Below, one piece after another: positions 55,610-64,000 of a stretch of 64,000 nt of DNA. Under the pieces are notes generated by a model. That model did not search any database and was not told where the DNA came from. It was given only the letters and a program-made list of their open reading frames with translations. The stretch is from NCBI GenBank assembly GCA_021201825.1, contig JAJQED010000017.1, forward strand, positions 166,947 through 230,946, in the 5' to 3' direction. How positions within the stretch are numbered: the stretch's first letter is position 1; the number at the start of each line of letters is the position of its first letter. Origin of the DNA: Alistipes sp. GTDB lineage: Bacteria; Bacteroidota; Bacteroidia; Bacteroidales; Rikenellaceae. The translations under genes and the position numbers were made by a program.

Positions 55610-55654
55610 CGGGATACCGGTTCGTTTCACTTACTAAAATTCCGAGTATTAGTA

Positions 55655-57121
55655 CTACTCTCTCAATGGGTTTTCCAGTACGAACCGGCAAAATTCATGG
55701 TACAATTCTATATCATTTGTATATGCCGAACTCCACAGGTCATATAATACGTTATTGCCCTGGTAGTAAGCCAGCGGTTTAGTGCCGTAGACCCCGTTCG
55801 AGCGGGCGCCATCCATATAGTTTCGCAAGCGCGCCCGGTAAATATCGCAGTCGGCCCGACCCTCGAGAAGCTCCTCGTCGAATTCGAGCTCCATGGCAAG
55901 GCCGTGGGACTTTATGTCGGAGAAAAAGGTGGTTAGCGGTTTCGAACCCGTATCGTCCCAGAAATGGTTGGGCTGCATATAAGCATAGTCGACCCCGAAT
56001 CGTTCCCACCGGATATATCCCGCCGCACGGTTATAGGGTATCCATACAAGGCAGTGGTTAAACGAATGCAGGTAATCGGCCACATCAGGAATAACTTCCC
56101 ATGATTTTTTCAATTCCGGGTTCCATCCGTCGTCCGTTGAGACGAGTTCTTCGGATATTATATAGAAACCCGCAAGGTCGATGAAACGGTACCCGGCCGC
56201 ATCGAACCTACTGCGAACCTCATTGATATACCACTGGTATACAGCGATTCGGTCGGCTGCCGAAGAAAAGTCCATCGAACGCCCGTTCAACTCGCCCCAA
56301 TATACGGTGGAAGAGCTCTGGTCGGCATAAGAGCGGTATATTATCGGGTCGGGCATGGACATTACCACTTTCCGTTTCCCGGGCAGGAATTGTAGGCGCT
56401 CTGCCGCCTTTTCCACGGCCTGCTCAAGCGCATCCATACCGAACCCCGGCTCGAACCAGTAATCGATCAATTCCTCCCATTGCTCCCGGCCGGCCGAAGA
56501 GCCGTTGGCCCCGACCATATAGGAATACTGCACACCGTCGGGCCGGCTTGCCGAAGTGAATTCCAGCATAAGGAAGCTGTCGAAAAGCCAATGCTCCGTG
56601 CCGTCTTCATCTATATAAGTTACGAACGGACCGAACCGTTCCTCGGACCATCTATAAGGGGAACGATGACGGCTGCCCCCGTAACACAGTACCAAATCGG
56701 TGAACGACAAAATCCCGGTCCTTTCCTGCTCCCAGGCATACATTTCGGCAGAGGCGTCTTCCGTGGTGAAAGAGACTTCCTCCAATGCTCCGTATCCCCT
56801 GGAATCGTTACAGGCCACCGCCAATACGGAATAGTCGGTTCCGGCTTCCAGACCCTCCAAAGTTACGGTCGGGCCGGTATAATTCGTTCTGCTACCGGCA
56901 ATGTCATCGGCGGTAAGTTTCTCCTCTTCTTTGCCTATGCAAATCAATCGCAGATGGGTGGCATTGATCAGGCTCGCCTCGAGGGTAACGGAATTAACGC
57001 CCGTACTAACGACCGACAGGCTCAATGCGGGAGTACCTCCCTGTGCCTTATTGTCTGAACTGCCGCAAAAGCTCAGCAAAAGGCAGGCAAAAATTAAAAC
57101 GGCGGTAATATATTTCAACAT
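55655..57121 (-). CDS. DUF4855 lipoprotein with fibronectin-type N-terminal domain
   Basis: Exported protein of 488 residues. Signal and lipobox MLKYITAVLIFACLLLSFC. Residues 30-115 look like a fibronectin III-type domain (VTLEASLINATHLRL, LEGLEAGTDYSVLAVACND). Residues 125-488 match DUF4855 (GILSFTDLVLCYGG, FVTYIDEDGTEHWLFD, GFYIISEELVSTDDGWNPEL, YMQPNHFWDD), which has features of a TIM-barrel glycosidase: acidic residues at strand ends (EEL, DYAYMQPN). Activity unproven. Last gene of the right-arm operon. Confidence 0.75.
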   Translation of the reverse strand: MLKYITAVLIFACLLLSFCGSSDNKAQGGTPALSLSVVSTGVNSVTLEASLINATHLRLICIGKEEEKLTADDIAGSRTNYTGPTVTLEGLEAGTDYSVLAVACNDSRGYGALEEVSFTTEDASAEMYAWEQERTGILSFTDLVLCYGGSRHRSPYRWSEERFGPFVTYIDEDGTEHWLFDSFLMLEFTSASRPDGVQYSYMVGANGSSAGREQWEELIDYWFEPGFGMDALEQAVEKAAERLQFLPGKRKVVMSMPDPIIYRSYADQSSSTVYWGELNGRSMDFSSAADRIAVYQWYINEVRSRFDAAGYRFIDLAGFYIISEELVSTDDGWNPELKKSWEVIPDVADYLHSFNHCLVWIPYNRAAGYIRWERFGVDYAYMQPNHFWDDTGSKPLTTFFSDIKSHGLAMELEFDEELLEGRADCDIYRARLRNYMDGARSNGVYGTKPLAYYQGNNVLYDLWSSAYTNDIELYHEFCRFVLENPLRE

Positions 57122-57140
57122 AGTCTTTCGTTAAACAATT

Positions 57141-57168
57141 CCGTTGCGGGAGGTAATTCCCGCAACGG
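57141..57168 (-). other. Intercistronic hairpin upstream of the DUF4855 gene
   Basis: Perfect 11-bp stem CCGTTGCGGGA / TCCCGCAACGG with six-base loop, in the 66-base gap between the discoidin-type gene and the DUF4855 gene. No strong U tract follows on the minus strand, so it may moderate or protect rather than end the transcript. Confidence 0.5.
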
Positions 57169-57187
57169 ATGTCCGTTAAGTAAAATA

Positions 57188-58606
57188 TCAGAAACCCTCG
57201 CCGAAAACCTCGGTAAGTTTTCCGCGTTCGTAAATATAATCCCCTGAGTTAGCGTACTGTGCATTCAGGATCACGAATTTCAGATACCGGCCCGGAATCA
57301 TGTTCTTGACAGGATACTCGTATAGTTTTCCTCCATCGGTCCAATCGTAGTCCCGCAATCCGTCGGCAACGAGGTTCCACTGGGTACTTGCTCCGTTATA
57401 TTCGACTGCAGTATAAATCTCGTAGTTTCTATACTGTCCCTGCATCGTACTGTGGTCTCCAATGTAGAACTTGGTAAATACACATGATTTGCCCATATCT
57501 GCGACAAAGACCATCGGAAACTCATTCTGCGTCTCCCACAGCGAAATCCATTCCGTTTCAATGTCTCCATCGAACAACCTGTCGGTGGTATATACCAGCG
57601 TCCATGCGGCCCCGTCGTTAGGGTCTACGGCATAACAAATGTCCTCTCCTTCGATTACGGCCCACGGCCCTTTCACCTCACCGAACAGGCTTACTGGGAT
57701 GTACATTATTTCCTCGAGAATACCTACCGCAACGTTGGATGTAGAGGTGATCCGGACCGGCACCAGGTATTGGTCGTAATCTATCTCCTGTGTCACCAGT
57801 TCATTACCGGAAAAAAGCGAACTCGTATCGAAATTAACCGAGAAATAGGTTTCCGACTCTCCGGCGGACAACACGGACGAGCCGGCCGCAAGCGACACGT
57901 TATATTTATCGGGCGGTACAAGGTAATTCGTCCCGTTGGCCTGGTTATAAGCAGTCACCAGGTCATAATCTATCGCATAATTCACCGTGATATCCAGGTT
58001 GGGAATCGGATTGTCGATTACAACCGTCCCGTCATAGAGGTTAATCCCGTACAACGCACCCGGCCTTACTTCTGTGGTTACGGTGGTCTCCATCTGGACA
58101 TAGGACCGGGTAAGATAGATGAAGATAACATTGTTGCTCTCGCTGGCTTCGATCACATTATTTTTAACCGTTACCTCCAGCGGTATCACATAAGCCTTAT
58201 CGTCACCCAGGGTACCGACCTGGTTGCTGTCCCAGGTTATGGTCACCACCTGCCCGTCGGCGTCGCTCTTGCCGAACTTCAATTCGGTCTGAGACAGGGT
58301 ATAATAACTTGCGGGAAGCATTTCGTAATCGGTGCCGTTTTCCAGGTTATACCGGGAAAGTGCATCTTCCGACGCAAACACGATAGCCGTTGCTTCGACG
58401 GTACCCTTACCGCTCTTTAGCACCACCACGTTATAGGTCTCCGCAAGCATGGACAGGGTAACGAATGCATCGGTGCCGGAGTTACGGAACAGTATGGTAT
58501 CGTCTACCATATTGTTGTTGCGCTCGTCCTTGCATCCGGTGATCAATATGGCTACGGCCGCTACCGATAAAAGGACTTTATTTAAAATTCTTTTCATATC
58601 GTTCAT
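57188..58606 (-). CDS. BT_3987-like lipoprotein (two DUF1735 domains plus discoidin)
   Basis: Surface lipoprotein of 472 residues (start MNDMKRIL; ATG 58597 three codons later is also possible). Lipobox ILITGC near residue 24. Two BT_3987-type N-terminal domains (about 35-175 and 175-310) share motifs such as YNLENGTDYEMLPASYY and YNQANGTNYLVPPDKY. An F5/8-type discoidin domain (about 325-472) contains LFDGDIETEWISLWETQ and RYLKFVILNAQYA. It occupies the SusE/F-like position after susD and likely binds glycan at the cell surface. Confidence 0.85.
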   Translation of the reverse strand: MNDMKRILNKVLLSVAAVAILITGCKDERNNNMVDDTILFRNSGTDAFVTLSMLAETYNVVVLKSGKGTVEATAIVFASEDALSRYNLENGTDYEMLPASYYTLSQTELKFGKSDADGQVVTITWDSNQVGTLGDDKAYVIPLEVTVKNNVIEASESNNVIFIYLTRSYVQMETTVTTEVRPGALYGINLYDGTVVIDNPIPNLDITVNYAIDYDLVTAYNQANGTNYLVPPDKYNVSLAAGSSVLSAGESETYFSVNFDTSSLFSGNELVTQEIDYDQYLVPVRITSTSNVAVGILEEIMYIPVSLFGEVKGPWAVIEGEDICYAVDPNDGAAWTLVYTTDRLFDGDIETEWISLWETQNEFPMVFVADMGKSCVFTKFYIGDHSTMQGQYRNYEIYTAVEYNGASTQWNLVADGLRDYDWTDGGKLYEYPVKNMIPGRYLKFVILNAQYANSGDYIYERGKLTEVFGEGF

Positions 58607-58610
58607 TCGT

Positions 58611-60530
58611 TTAATGCCCGTAATTCTGGGTTAGGTTTGTCATCTCGGCAAGCTGTTCGGAACTTATCGGGAAGAGGTAATCCTTGTCGTTGAATGTCGC
58701 GGGGTCGCCCACGAAATCGGAAGTCACCCTTTCGTAAGATTCCTCGTAAGTAGAGGCACTCAAGTGCAGGGTCCAGGTATCGGTCGGATATTCATCCTTG
58801 GCCACCATCCAGCGGCAGGCATCGTAATGGCGCATGGCCTCAAGCCCGAATTCTACCATACGTTCTTTCTGGATGCACCAGCGCAGAAGTTCCTGGTCAC
58901 CCCTTATCTCCGGGTAGGCCACTTCTATATTGTTCAGCCCGGCCCGGTTGCGGACCTTGTTAAGGTATTCGATGGCGGTATTCTCGTCACGGTTGGGTTT
59001 CTCGTTACATGCCTCGGCATAGTTGAGGTATATTTCCGCCATACGGAAAGCCGGGTATACATAGTTAAGCGCCTGGTAGTTTTCCGAGGAAGATAAAGTG
59101 GTGTCGTCCACGTACAACCGGCGCCAAATATATCCTACCCGCAGCTTATCGCCGGATGCGGCCCACGGCGATGAGCAACTCGCATCGTTATAGCAGGTAA
59201 AGATCGTGTTAAGGTTTTGGTTCGGCCACCAGAAACCGTTCGGCACGACACTCGCGTAGAACCTCGGGTCCCTGCCGATACAACTGTTATGTGCTTTGAA
59301 CGGCGCGGCCCAGCTCAACAGAGGATGCTGGTAATTGTCCGTAAAACCGGAAGCCGAATATCCCGACGCGGCATCAACGATCGGACGGGACATATCGTTC
59401 TGCCCCTCGTAACCGGTAACCGGGTAGCGGCCCGTATCCCACATCGGGTATGTATCCACGAGTTTTAGCGACGGCGCCACACCGGCATAACCGTAGGCAA
59501 TCCCCGTGAAACTGTTAGGCATGGCTACCGCCAGCGTGCCGCCAGTACCGCCCAGCCAATCATGGGCGGCGGAGGCCCTACGCCACCAACCCCAGATCGT
59601 TTCCCTGTTCCACGGTTCGGTCATAACCCCCTGGTATGAGGCCGCACCCTTGCTGAACGCATCGCTTCCGGAAGCCTCATACAGATCATATAAGCCCAGG
59701 TTTATTACATCTAGAGCTGCCTGTGCGGCCAGTTCCCATTTACTGGCGTCTTTGCTTTGAGGGAAAAGAAACTCACCGTTGAGGTTTTGCACACGACCGA
59801 TATAGATATCCGCGCCGTTATACAGGGGCGATGCCGCATAAAGCAATACCCTTGACCGGAGCGCGAGTGCCGCCCCTTTCGTAACACGGCCGTCACGCGA
59901 TTCCTCGCCTACTTCCGCCAAGGTCTGCGGAAGTATCTCCGCCACACTCTCCAGTTCGGACACGATCCAGTCGATATTCTCTTCCACCGTGTGACGGTCT
60001 ACCGTGGACGGTATAATGGCATCGTCCGGAGCCTCGTCATACCAGAGGTAGACCGGGCCGTACTGGCGGAACAGGCAGAAATAGAAGTATGCACGCAGGA
60101 AGCGGACCTCGGCTTTCATATACTCTATTTTTTCGGTCGTATCTTCTACGTTATAATGAATATTATCCAGAAAAACGTGACACTGGTTTATCGCCTTGTA
60201 GAATTTAGGCCAGTAATTGTGCGTAGCCTCGTCCACAGGAGTGATACTGCTGTAATCACCCGTTTTGTAACGGATATAATTCACGTCGCGGTACCATGAG
60301 TACATACCCTCGTCCGAACGGGGTGAAACGAAACCGTCGTTGTTTACCGTCTCCTCGTCCATCGGTATATAGGAATAAATCTGGGCCAGGAACCTCCTGG
60401 TCATCCTGCTCTCGCTGAAAATCTCCTCGAGGGTGGCCTGGTCGTCCAGCTGCACGTCGAAGAATTTCTCGCACGAACTGGCACCCACAACCAGAAGCAG
60501 GATAAGCGTTGTTATTTTAATATGCTTCAT
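58611..60530 (-). CDS. SusD-type glycan-binding lipoprotein (second system)
   Basis: Lipoprotein of 639 residues with lipobox VGASSC. SusD/RagB hallmarks are EKFFDVQLDDQATLEEIF, the FLRAYFYFCLFRQYGPVYL segment near residue 150, and near the C-terminus YLNKVRNRAGLNNIE and IQKERMVEFGLEAMRHYDACRW. It is larger than the left-arm SusD and not a recent duplicate. It follows susC by 12 bases and precedes the BT_3987-like gene by four. Confidence 0.95.
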   Translation of the reverse strand: MKHIKITTLILLLVVGASSCEKFFDVQLDDQATLEEIFSESRMTRRFLAQIYSYIPMDEETVNNDGFVSPRSDEGMYSWYRDVNYIRYKTGDYSSITPVDEATHNYWPKFYKAINQCHVFLDNIHYNVEDTTEKIEYMKAEVRFLRAYFYFCLFRQYGPVYLWYDEAPDDAIIPSTVDRHTVEENIDWIVSELESVAEILPQTLAEVGEESRDGRVTKGAALALRSRVLLYAASPLYNGADIYIGRVQNLNGEFLFPQSKDASKWELAAQAALDVINLGLYDLYEASGSDAFSKGAASYQGVMTEPWNRETIWGWWRRASAAHDWLGGTGGTLAVAMPNSFTGIAYGYAGVAPSLKLVDTYPMWDTGRYPVTGYEGQNDMSRPIVDAASGYSASGFTDNYQHPLLSWAAPFKAHNSCIGRDPRFYASVVPNGFWWPNQNLNTIFTCYNDASCSSPWAASGDKLRVGYIWRRLYVDDTTLSSSENYQALNYVYPAFRMAEIYLNYAEACNEKPNRDENTAIEYLNKVRNRAGLNNIEVAYPEIRGDQELLRWCIQKERMVEFGLEAMRHYDACRWMVAKDEYPTDTWTLHLSASTYEESYERVTSDFVGDPATFNDKDYLFPISSEQLAEMTNLTQNYGH

Positions 60531-60542
60531 AATGGCGAATAT

Positions 60543-63500
60543 TTAAAAATTCATGTTTACACCGACCGTGAACACCCTCATCATCGGGTAGACATTCCCG
60601 TAGTTGGAGCTTAGCTCCGGGTCCCACAGTTTGAACTTTGTAAAGGTCAATAGATTGACTCCCTGCAGATATATCCTCATTGTGGACATGCCCGCTTTTT
60701 TGGAGATATGTTTAGGGAGGGTATATCCTATTTCCGCATTCTTGAGCCTAAGGAAACTCATATCCCGTTGCCAATAAGTGGAAGCCTGGATATTATTTTC
60801 CACTGTGGTGAGCGACATTCGCGGGTACGGAGCATTGGGATCCTGGTTATCCAGGGTCCAGCGGTTACGGGCTACATCCTGATACAATTGCCCCTGGACC
60901 AGAATATTGAGTGACTGGCCATATAAGTTCGGACCCGAGATTATCCGTGTTACATTCCCAACCCCGGAGAAGAATGCCGAGAAGTCGAACGACTTATAAG
61001 CAAGGCTAAACCCGAAGCCGTAGTTTATTTCGGGAACGTCGGTATAGCCGATAGGAACCATATCGTACTCATTGACCACTCCGTCCCCGTTAATGTCACG
61101 GTATTTGATGTCGCCCACACGGGGAGAGGTTCCCAGGTTGTGAACCGGTGAATTTGTGATATCTTCTTCCGATTCGAACAGGCCGAGGGCTATAAGGCCG
61201 AACTGCTGGTTATAAGCGTATCCGGCTAAGTTCTGGTATGCCCATATCTGTTCCGGCCGGTCGTCGTACAGGTTTTTATTTCGGTTGAACGTGAAGTTAC
61301 CCCGTACTGATAAAAACAGGTCCGGATTGAATCGGTGGTCATATTCCAATGACATGTCGAACCCCTGGTTTTTCATCTTACCCAGGTTAACATAGGGCTG
61401 ATTTATGATCCCGACGATGGAGGGGGTCGACTGACGTTCGATAAATATCCCCTCGCGTTTTTCGTAGAAGTAATCGGCCTGCACCCTTATCTTGTGGAAT
61501 AGTCCGAACTCGATACCGATGTCGGATTTTGTAGCCTCTTCCCACGAGACTCCGGTGTTTCCCTGGAATGCAGTGGAGATCCCTGACTCATAATTTCCAC
61601 CGCCCGAACTGCCCCAATACCATCCGGAAGCGCTCGTATCGAGAGTGGTATTATAAGCGAACCGCCGGCTGCCGCCGATCTGGTCGTTACCTATCTTACC
61701 GTAGGAACCCCTTACTTTGAGGTGAGTAACTATATCCCGAATCGGGTCCCAGAAATTTTCGTTGCTCATCATCCATCCCGCCGCATAGGAGGGAAAGAAA
61801 CCGTACCGTCTACCGGGAGCAAAGTTTTCGGACCCGTTGTAACCGAAATTGAACTCGGCGAAATACTTATCCATAAAGGAATAGGTAAACCGCCCGGCGA
61901 TACCCATGTTCTTGTACGGGAAAGCCATTATATAAGCACTCTCATTGTCCGTCTTAGTGGGGGTATTGTTCCTGCGGCTGCGGATACTGTAAAGGAACAT
62001 ACCGCTGAATCGGTGGTCCAGGGCGAAAACCCGTTCATATAGCATCATCGCTTCGAAATTCACTGTTGTCCAGCTCGTACTGCTGGAAGACAGTTGCATA
62101 TATTGCGTGGGGGTTGTCGGGGTTTCATGCAGGATAAGATCTCCGTTATCGTCCCTGCCACTCGCATAATAGGTAGCCGGGGTTATATGCCGGCGCAGCA
62201 CATTACCGTTATCAGCATCCCATGAGAATTTTACGTTCGCCGACAAGCCCGGGGTTATCATATCCGAGAAATCCTGATTGAGCGACAACAGCGACTGGGC
62301 TACTATCGTGCTCTCCCGCGTATAACCCGTATTGTTAAGGTCGTTATACGGATTGCGGCCCTGTGACGGCCCCGCAAGCGTCCCGTCGGAAAAGACGGTC
62401 GGCGTTGCAATGGGTGTGGTCAAAAGGGTATAGCTGTATATGGTCTCGAGACTCGACAAACCCGGGGAGTTCTTGGAGGTATACTGGGTAGAAAGGGACA
62501 AACCCAGCTCGGTAGAACTGGTCAGGTTAATATCGACGTTCGACCGGAAATTAAATTTATCGAACTTCATATTCGCGTCGTACCTGCTCTTGTCCGTTAC
62601 GTTGAAAATACCCTCTTCCGTATACCAGGACGTACCTATGTAATACCTCACTTTCGGCGAACCGCCCGAAACGTTAGCGTTCACACGGCCCGTTTTCGCC
62701 CAATCCTTGAATATGGTATCGACCCAATTCACGGACGGATAAAGGTCAGGGTCTGCACCGCTCAGGTACATCTGTATCTCGTAATCCGAGAACGCAGGAG
62801 CATTGCCGGCATCACGGTACAGTTCGTTATAGTAACTGAGCCATTCTTCGGTATTGGCCATGGACGGCACCTTGACCGGTTGGGTCATCCCGAACTCCGC
62901 CTTGACGCTTACGGTCGGCTCGCCTTCCTTACCGCGTTTGGTGGTGATAAGTACGATGCCGTTGGCACCCCTCACCCCGTAGAGGGCGGTGGCAGTAGCG
63001 TCTTTCAAAATGGAGAACGTCTGTATGTCCTCCACGTCCACAAGGTCCATATCGCGCTCGATCCCGTCCACCAGGATCAGGGGCTTATTATTCTCCCCGA
63101 ACGTGTTGATACCGCGTATCCAGAAATCGGCCCCGGCACCCGGCTCCCCCGTACGCTGCATCACTACAACCCCGGCCAGCTTTCCTGCCAGATTGGTGGA
63201 CAACTGCCCCGTAGAAACATTAAGGTCCCTCGAATCGATAGTATTGATTGCACCTACAATACTCTCCTTTCGCTGACGGCCGTAGGCAACGACCGTCACA
63301 GCATCCAGTTCCGAAGCCTTGGGAATAAGTTCTACCACTAATTGTGTACTGGCGCCTACCGGAATCAGTTGTGTCTCGTAGCCCAGGAAAGAAACCTCCA
63401 GCGATTCATTAGATGAAACCTCGATGGAAAACGTACCGTCGATCCCGGAGATAACACCCCGGCCGCTCTCCTTTACAAGTATCATGGCTCCCGCAACGGG

Positions 63501-63698
63501 AGCTTTGTTCTCGTCCAGCACACGCCCGCTAATTCTGACCATTGTTTGTTGCTGTACTGTTTCCACCGAACCGGCATCGACGGCGGAATCGCTACCGGCG
63601 GCGTTGGCGTTCAGTCCGGCTACCGGCATTAACCCCATTAGCCAAACCAGCGACCGGAGTTTGAACCTGCCCGTGAGCTTTAGTAAATTTTTCGTCAT
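60543..63698 (-). CDS. SusC-type TonB-dependent transporter (second system)
   Basis: Outer-membrane importer of 1051 residues from ATG 63698 (MTKNLLKLTGRFKLRSLVW, a good signal peptide); an ATG at 63728 would add ten residues. Carboxypeptidase-like domain at about 55-140 (RISGRVLDENKAPVAGAMIL), plug from about 140 (DAVTVVAYGRQRKESIVGAI) and a barrel ending FTVGVNMNF. Partner of the SusD encoded next. First gene of the right arm. A near-match promoter (TAACCTTG, 63778-63785, minus strand) lies about 80 bases upstream. Confidence 0.94.
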   Translation of the reverse strand: MTKNLLKLTGRFKLRSLVWLMGLMPVAGLNANAAGSDSAVDAGSVETVQQQTMVRISGRVLDENKAPVAGAMILVKESGRGVISGIDGTFSIEVSSNESLEVSFLGYETQLIPVGASTQLVVELIPKASELDAVTVVAYGRQRKESIVGAINTIDSRDLNVSTGQLSTNLAGKLAGVVVMQRTGEPGAGADFWIRGINTFGENNKPLILVDGIERDMDLVDVEDIQTFSILKDATATALYGVRGANGIVLITTKRGKEGEPTVSVKAEFGMTQPVKVPSMANTEEWLSYYNELYRDAGNAPAFSDYEIQMYLSGADPDLYPSVNWVDTIFKDWAKTGRVNANVSGGSPKVRYYIGTSWYTEEGIFNVTDKSRYDANMKFDKFNFRSNVDINLTSSTELGLSLSTQYTSKNSPGLSSLETIYSYTLLTTPIATPTVFSDGTLAGPSQGRNPYNDLNNTGYTRESTIVAQSLLSLNQDFSDMITPGLSANVKFSWDADNGNVLRRHITPATYYASGRDDNGDLILHETPTTPTQYMQLSSSSTSWTTVNFEAMMLYERVFALDHRFSGMFLYSIRSRRNNTPTKTDNESAYIMAFPYKNMGIAGRFTYSFMDKYFAEFNFGYNGSENFAPGRRYGFFPSYAAGWMMSNENFWDPIRDIVTHLKVRGSYGKIGNDQIGGSRRFAYNTTLDTSASGWYWGSSGGGNYESGISTAFQGNTGVSWEEATKSDIGIEFGLFHKIRVQADYFYEKREGIFIERQSTPSIVGIINQPYVNLGKMKNQGFDMSLEYDHRFNPDLFLSVRGNFTFNRNKNLYDDRPEQIWAYQNLAGYAYNQQFGLIALGLFESEEDITNSPVHNLGTSPRVGDIKYRDINGDGVVNEYDMVPIGYTDVPEINYGFGFSLAYKSFDFSAFFSGVGNVTRIISGPNLYGQSLNILVQGQLYQDVARNRWTLDNQDPNAPYPRMSLTTVENNIQASTYWQRDMSFLRLKNAEIGYTLPKHISKKAGMSTMRIYLQGVNLLTFTKFKLWDPELSSNYGNVYPMMRVFTVGVNMNF

Positions 63699-63869
63699 GT
63701 TTTCTTCATTTATTAATTCATGTTCCATTTGGGAGGAATTTACTTTGCGGCAAATGCACAGACGGCATCTGCCCGATCAAGGTTAATAGACCATAGGCAT
63801 AGGTTTTTGAGAAATTTTATCTCGGCTGGAGCAGGTAAAAGTTTCAGAATAGTAACGGGTAGAAACGAC

Positions 63870-63914
63870 AAAGCCTGCGTCCGGGTCCCTATGGACCGGC
63901 GCAGGCTTTATTTG
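63870..63914. terminator. Hairpin terminator at the right end
   Basis: Stem AAAGCCTGCG / CGCAGGCTTT (63870-63879, 63900-63909), extended by GGTCC-type pairing inside, followed by a short AT-rich tract. It may end a transcript entering from the right, beyond the sequence. No gene is visible between 63729 and 63947. Confidence 0.55.
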
Positions 63915-63945
63915 CCTTTTAAGACTAAAACAATTTAAATGTAAT

Positions 63946-64000
<55 letters not shown>

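Overview
The window is a chromosomal segment of an anaerobic Bacteroidota bacterium, most likely Bacteroidales. A GC-rich Rikenellaceae/Alistipes-like relative is possible but not proven. The evidence is SusC/SusD pairs, GldH, NigD, TamL, BT_3987-type lipoproteins, and at least fifteen exact matches to the Bacteroidota promoter element TAnnTTTG upstream of genes. The last 53 bases are an unbroken run of G and look like a sequencing or assembly artefact at a contig end.

Positions 1-36000 are mostly housekeeping genes in short, often divergent units: lon (partial), valS, an MsbA-like ABC exporter, trpS with a ClC-family channel, MATE with a cytidylate-kinase-like protein, tamL with a nitroreductase, dapF, an ECF sigma factor with a fused anti-sigma/beta-barrel protein, nigD, rpiB with a YfcE-like phosphodiesterase, clpC, rarA, dapD-birA, a prolyl oligopeptidase, aspartokinase, a second MATE, and ricT-gldH-trmB followed by an alpha/beta hydrolase. 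dapD, dapF and aspartokinase belong to lysine/diaminopimelate synthesis. A tRNA-Asn lies at 36165-36238.

Positions 36500-63700 are a large polysaccharide-utilisation region with two SusC/SusD systems pointing at each other. The left arm (+ strand) starts with a membrane-spanning LamG/Kelch sensor fused to a cytoplasmic winged-helix DNA-binding domain. It continues with a LamG lipoprotein, SusC, SusD, a GxGYxYP lipoprotein, a GH92 mannosidase-family enzyme and a second GxGYxYP lipoprotein. It then runs, with gaps of 4 to 31 bases, into three cytoplasmic genes of corrinoid methyl transfer: a UroD-superfamily methyltransferase-like protein, a MtaC-type B12-binding protein and a stand-alone MetH-type activation domain. 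A second UroD-like protein, with a full His-x-Cys...Cys zinc site, is divergent from an AraC regulator. The right arm (- strand) is SusC, SusD, a BT_3987/discoidin lipoprotein and a DUF4855 lipoprotein.

The most interesting hypothesis is that this locus couples import and trimming of a mannose-containing glycan to oxygen-independent, B12-dependent removal of methyl groups, for example from O-methylated sugars, in the cytoplasm. The components and their order are read from the sequence. The methylated-sugar substrate is inference.
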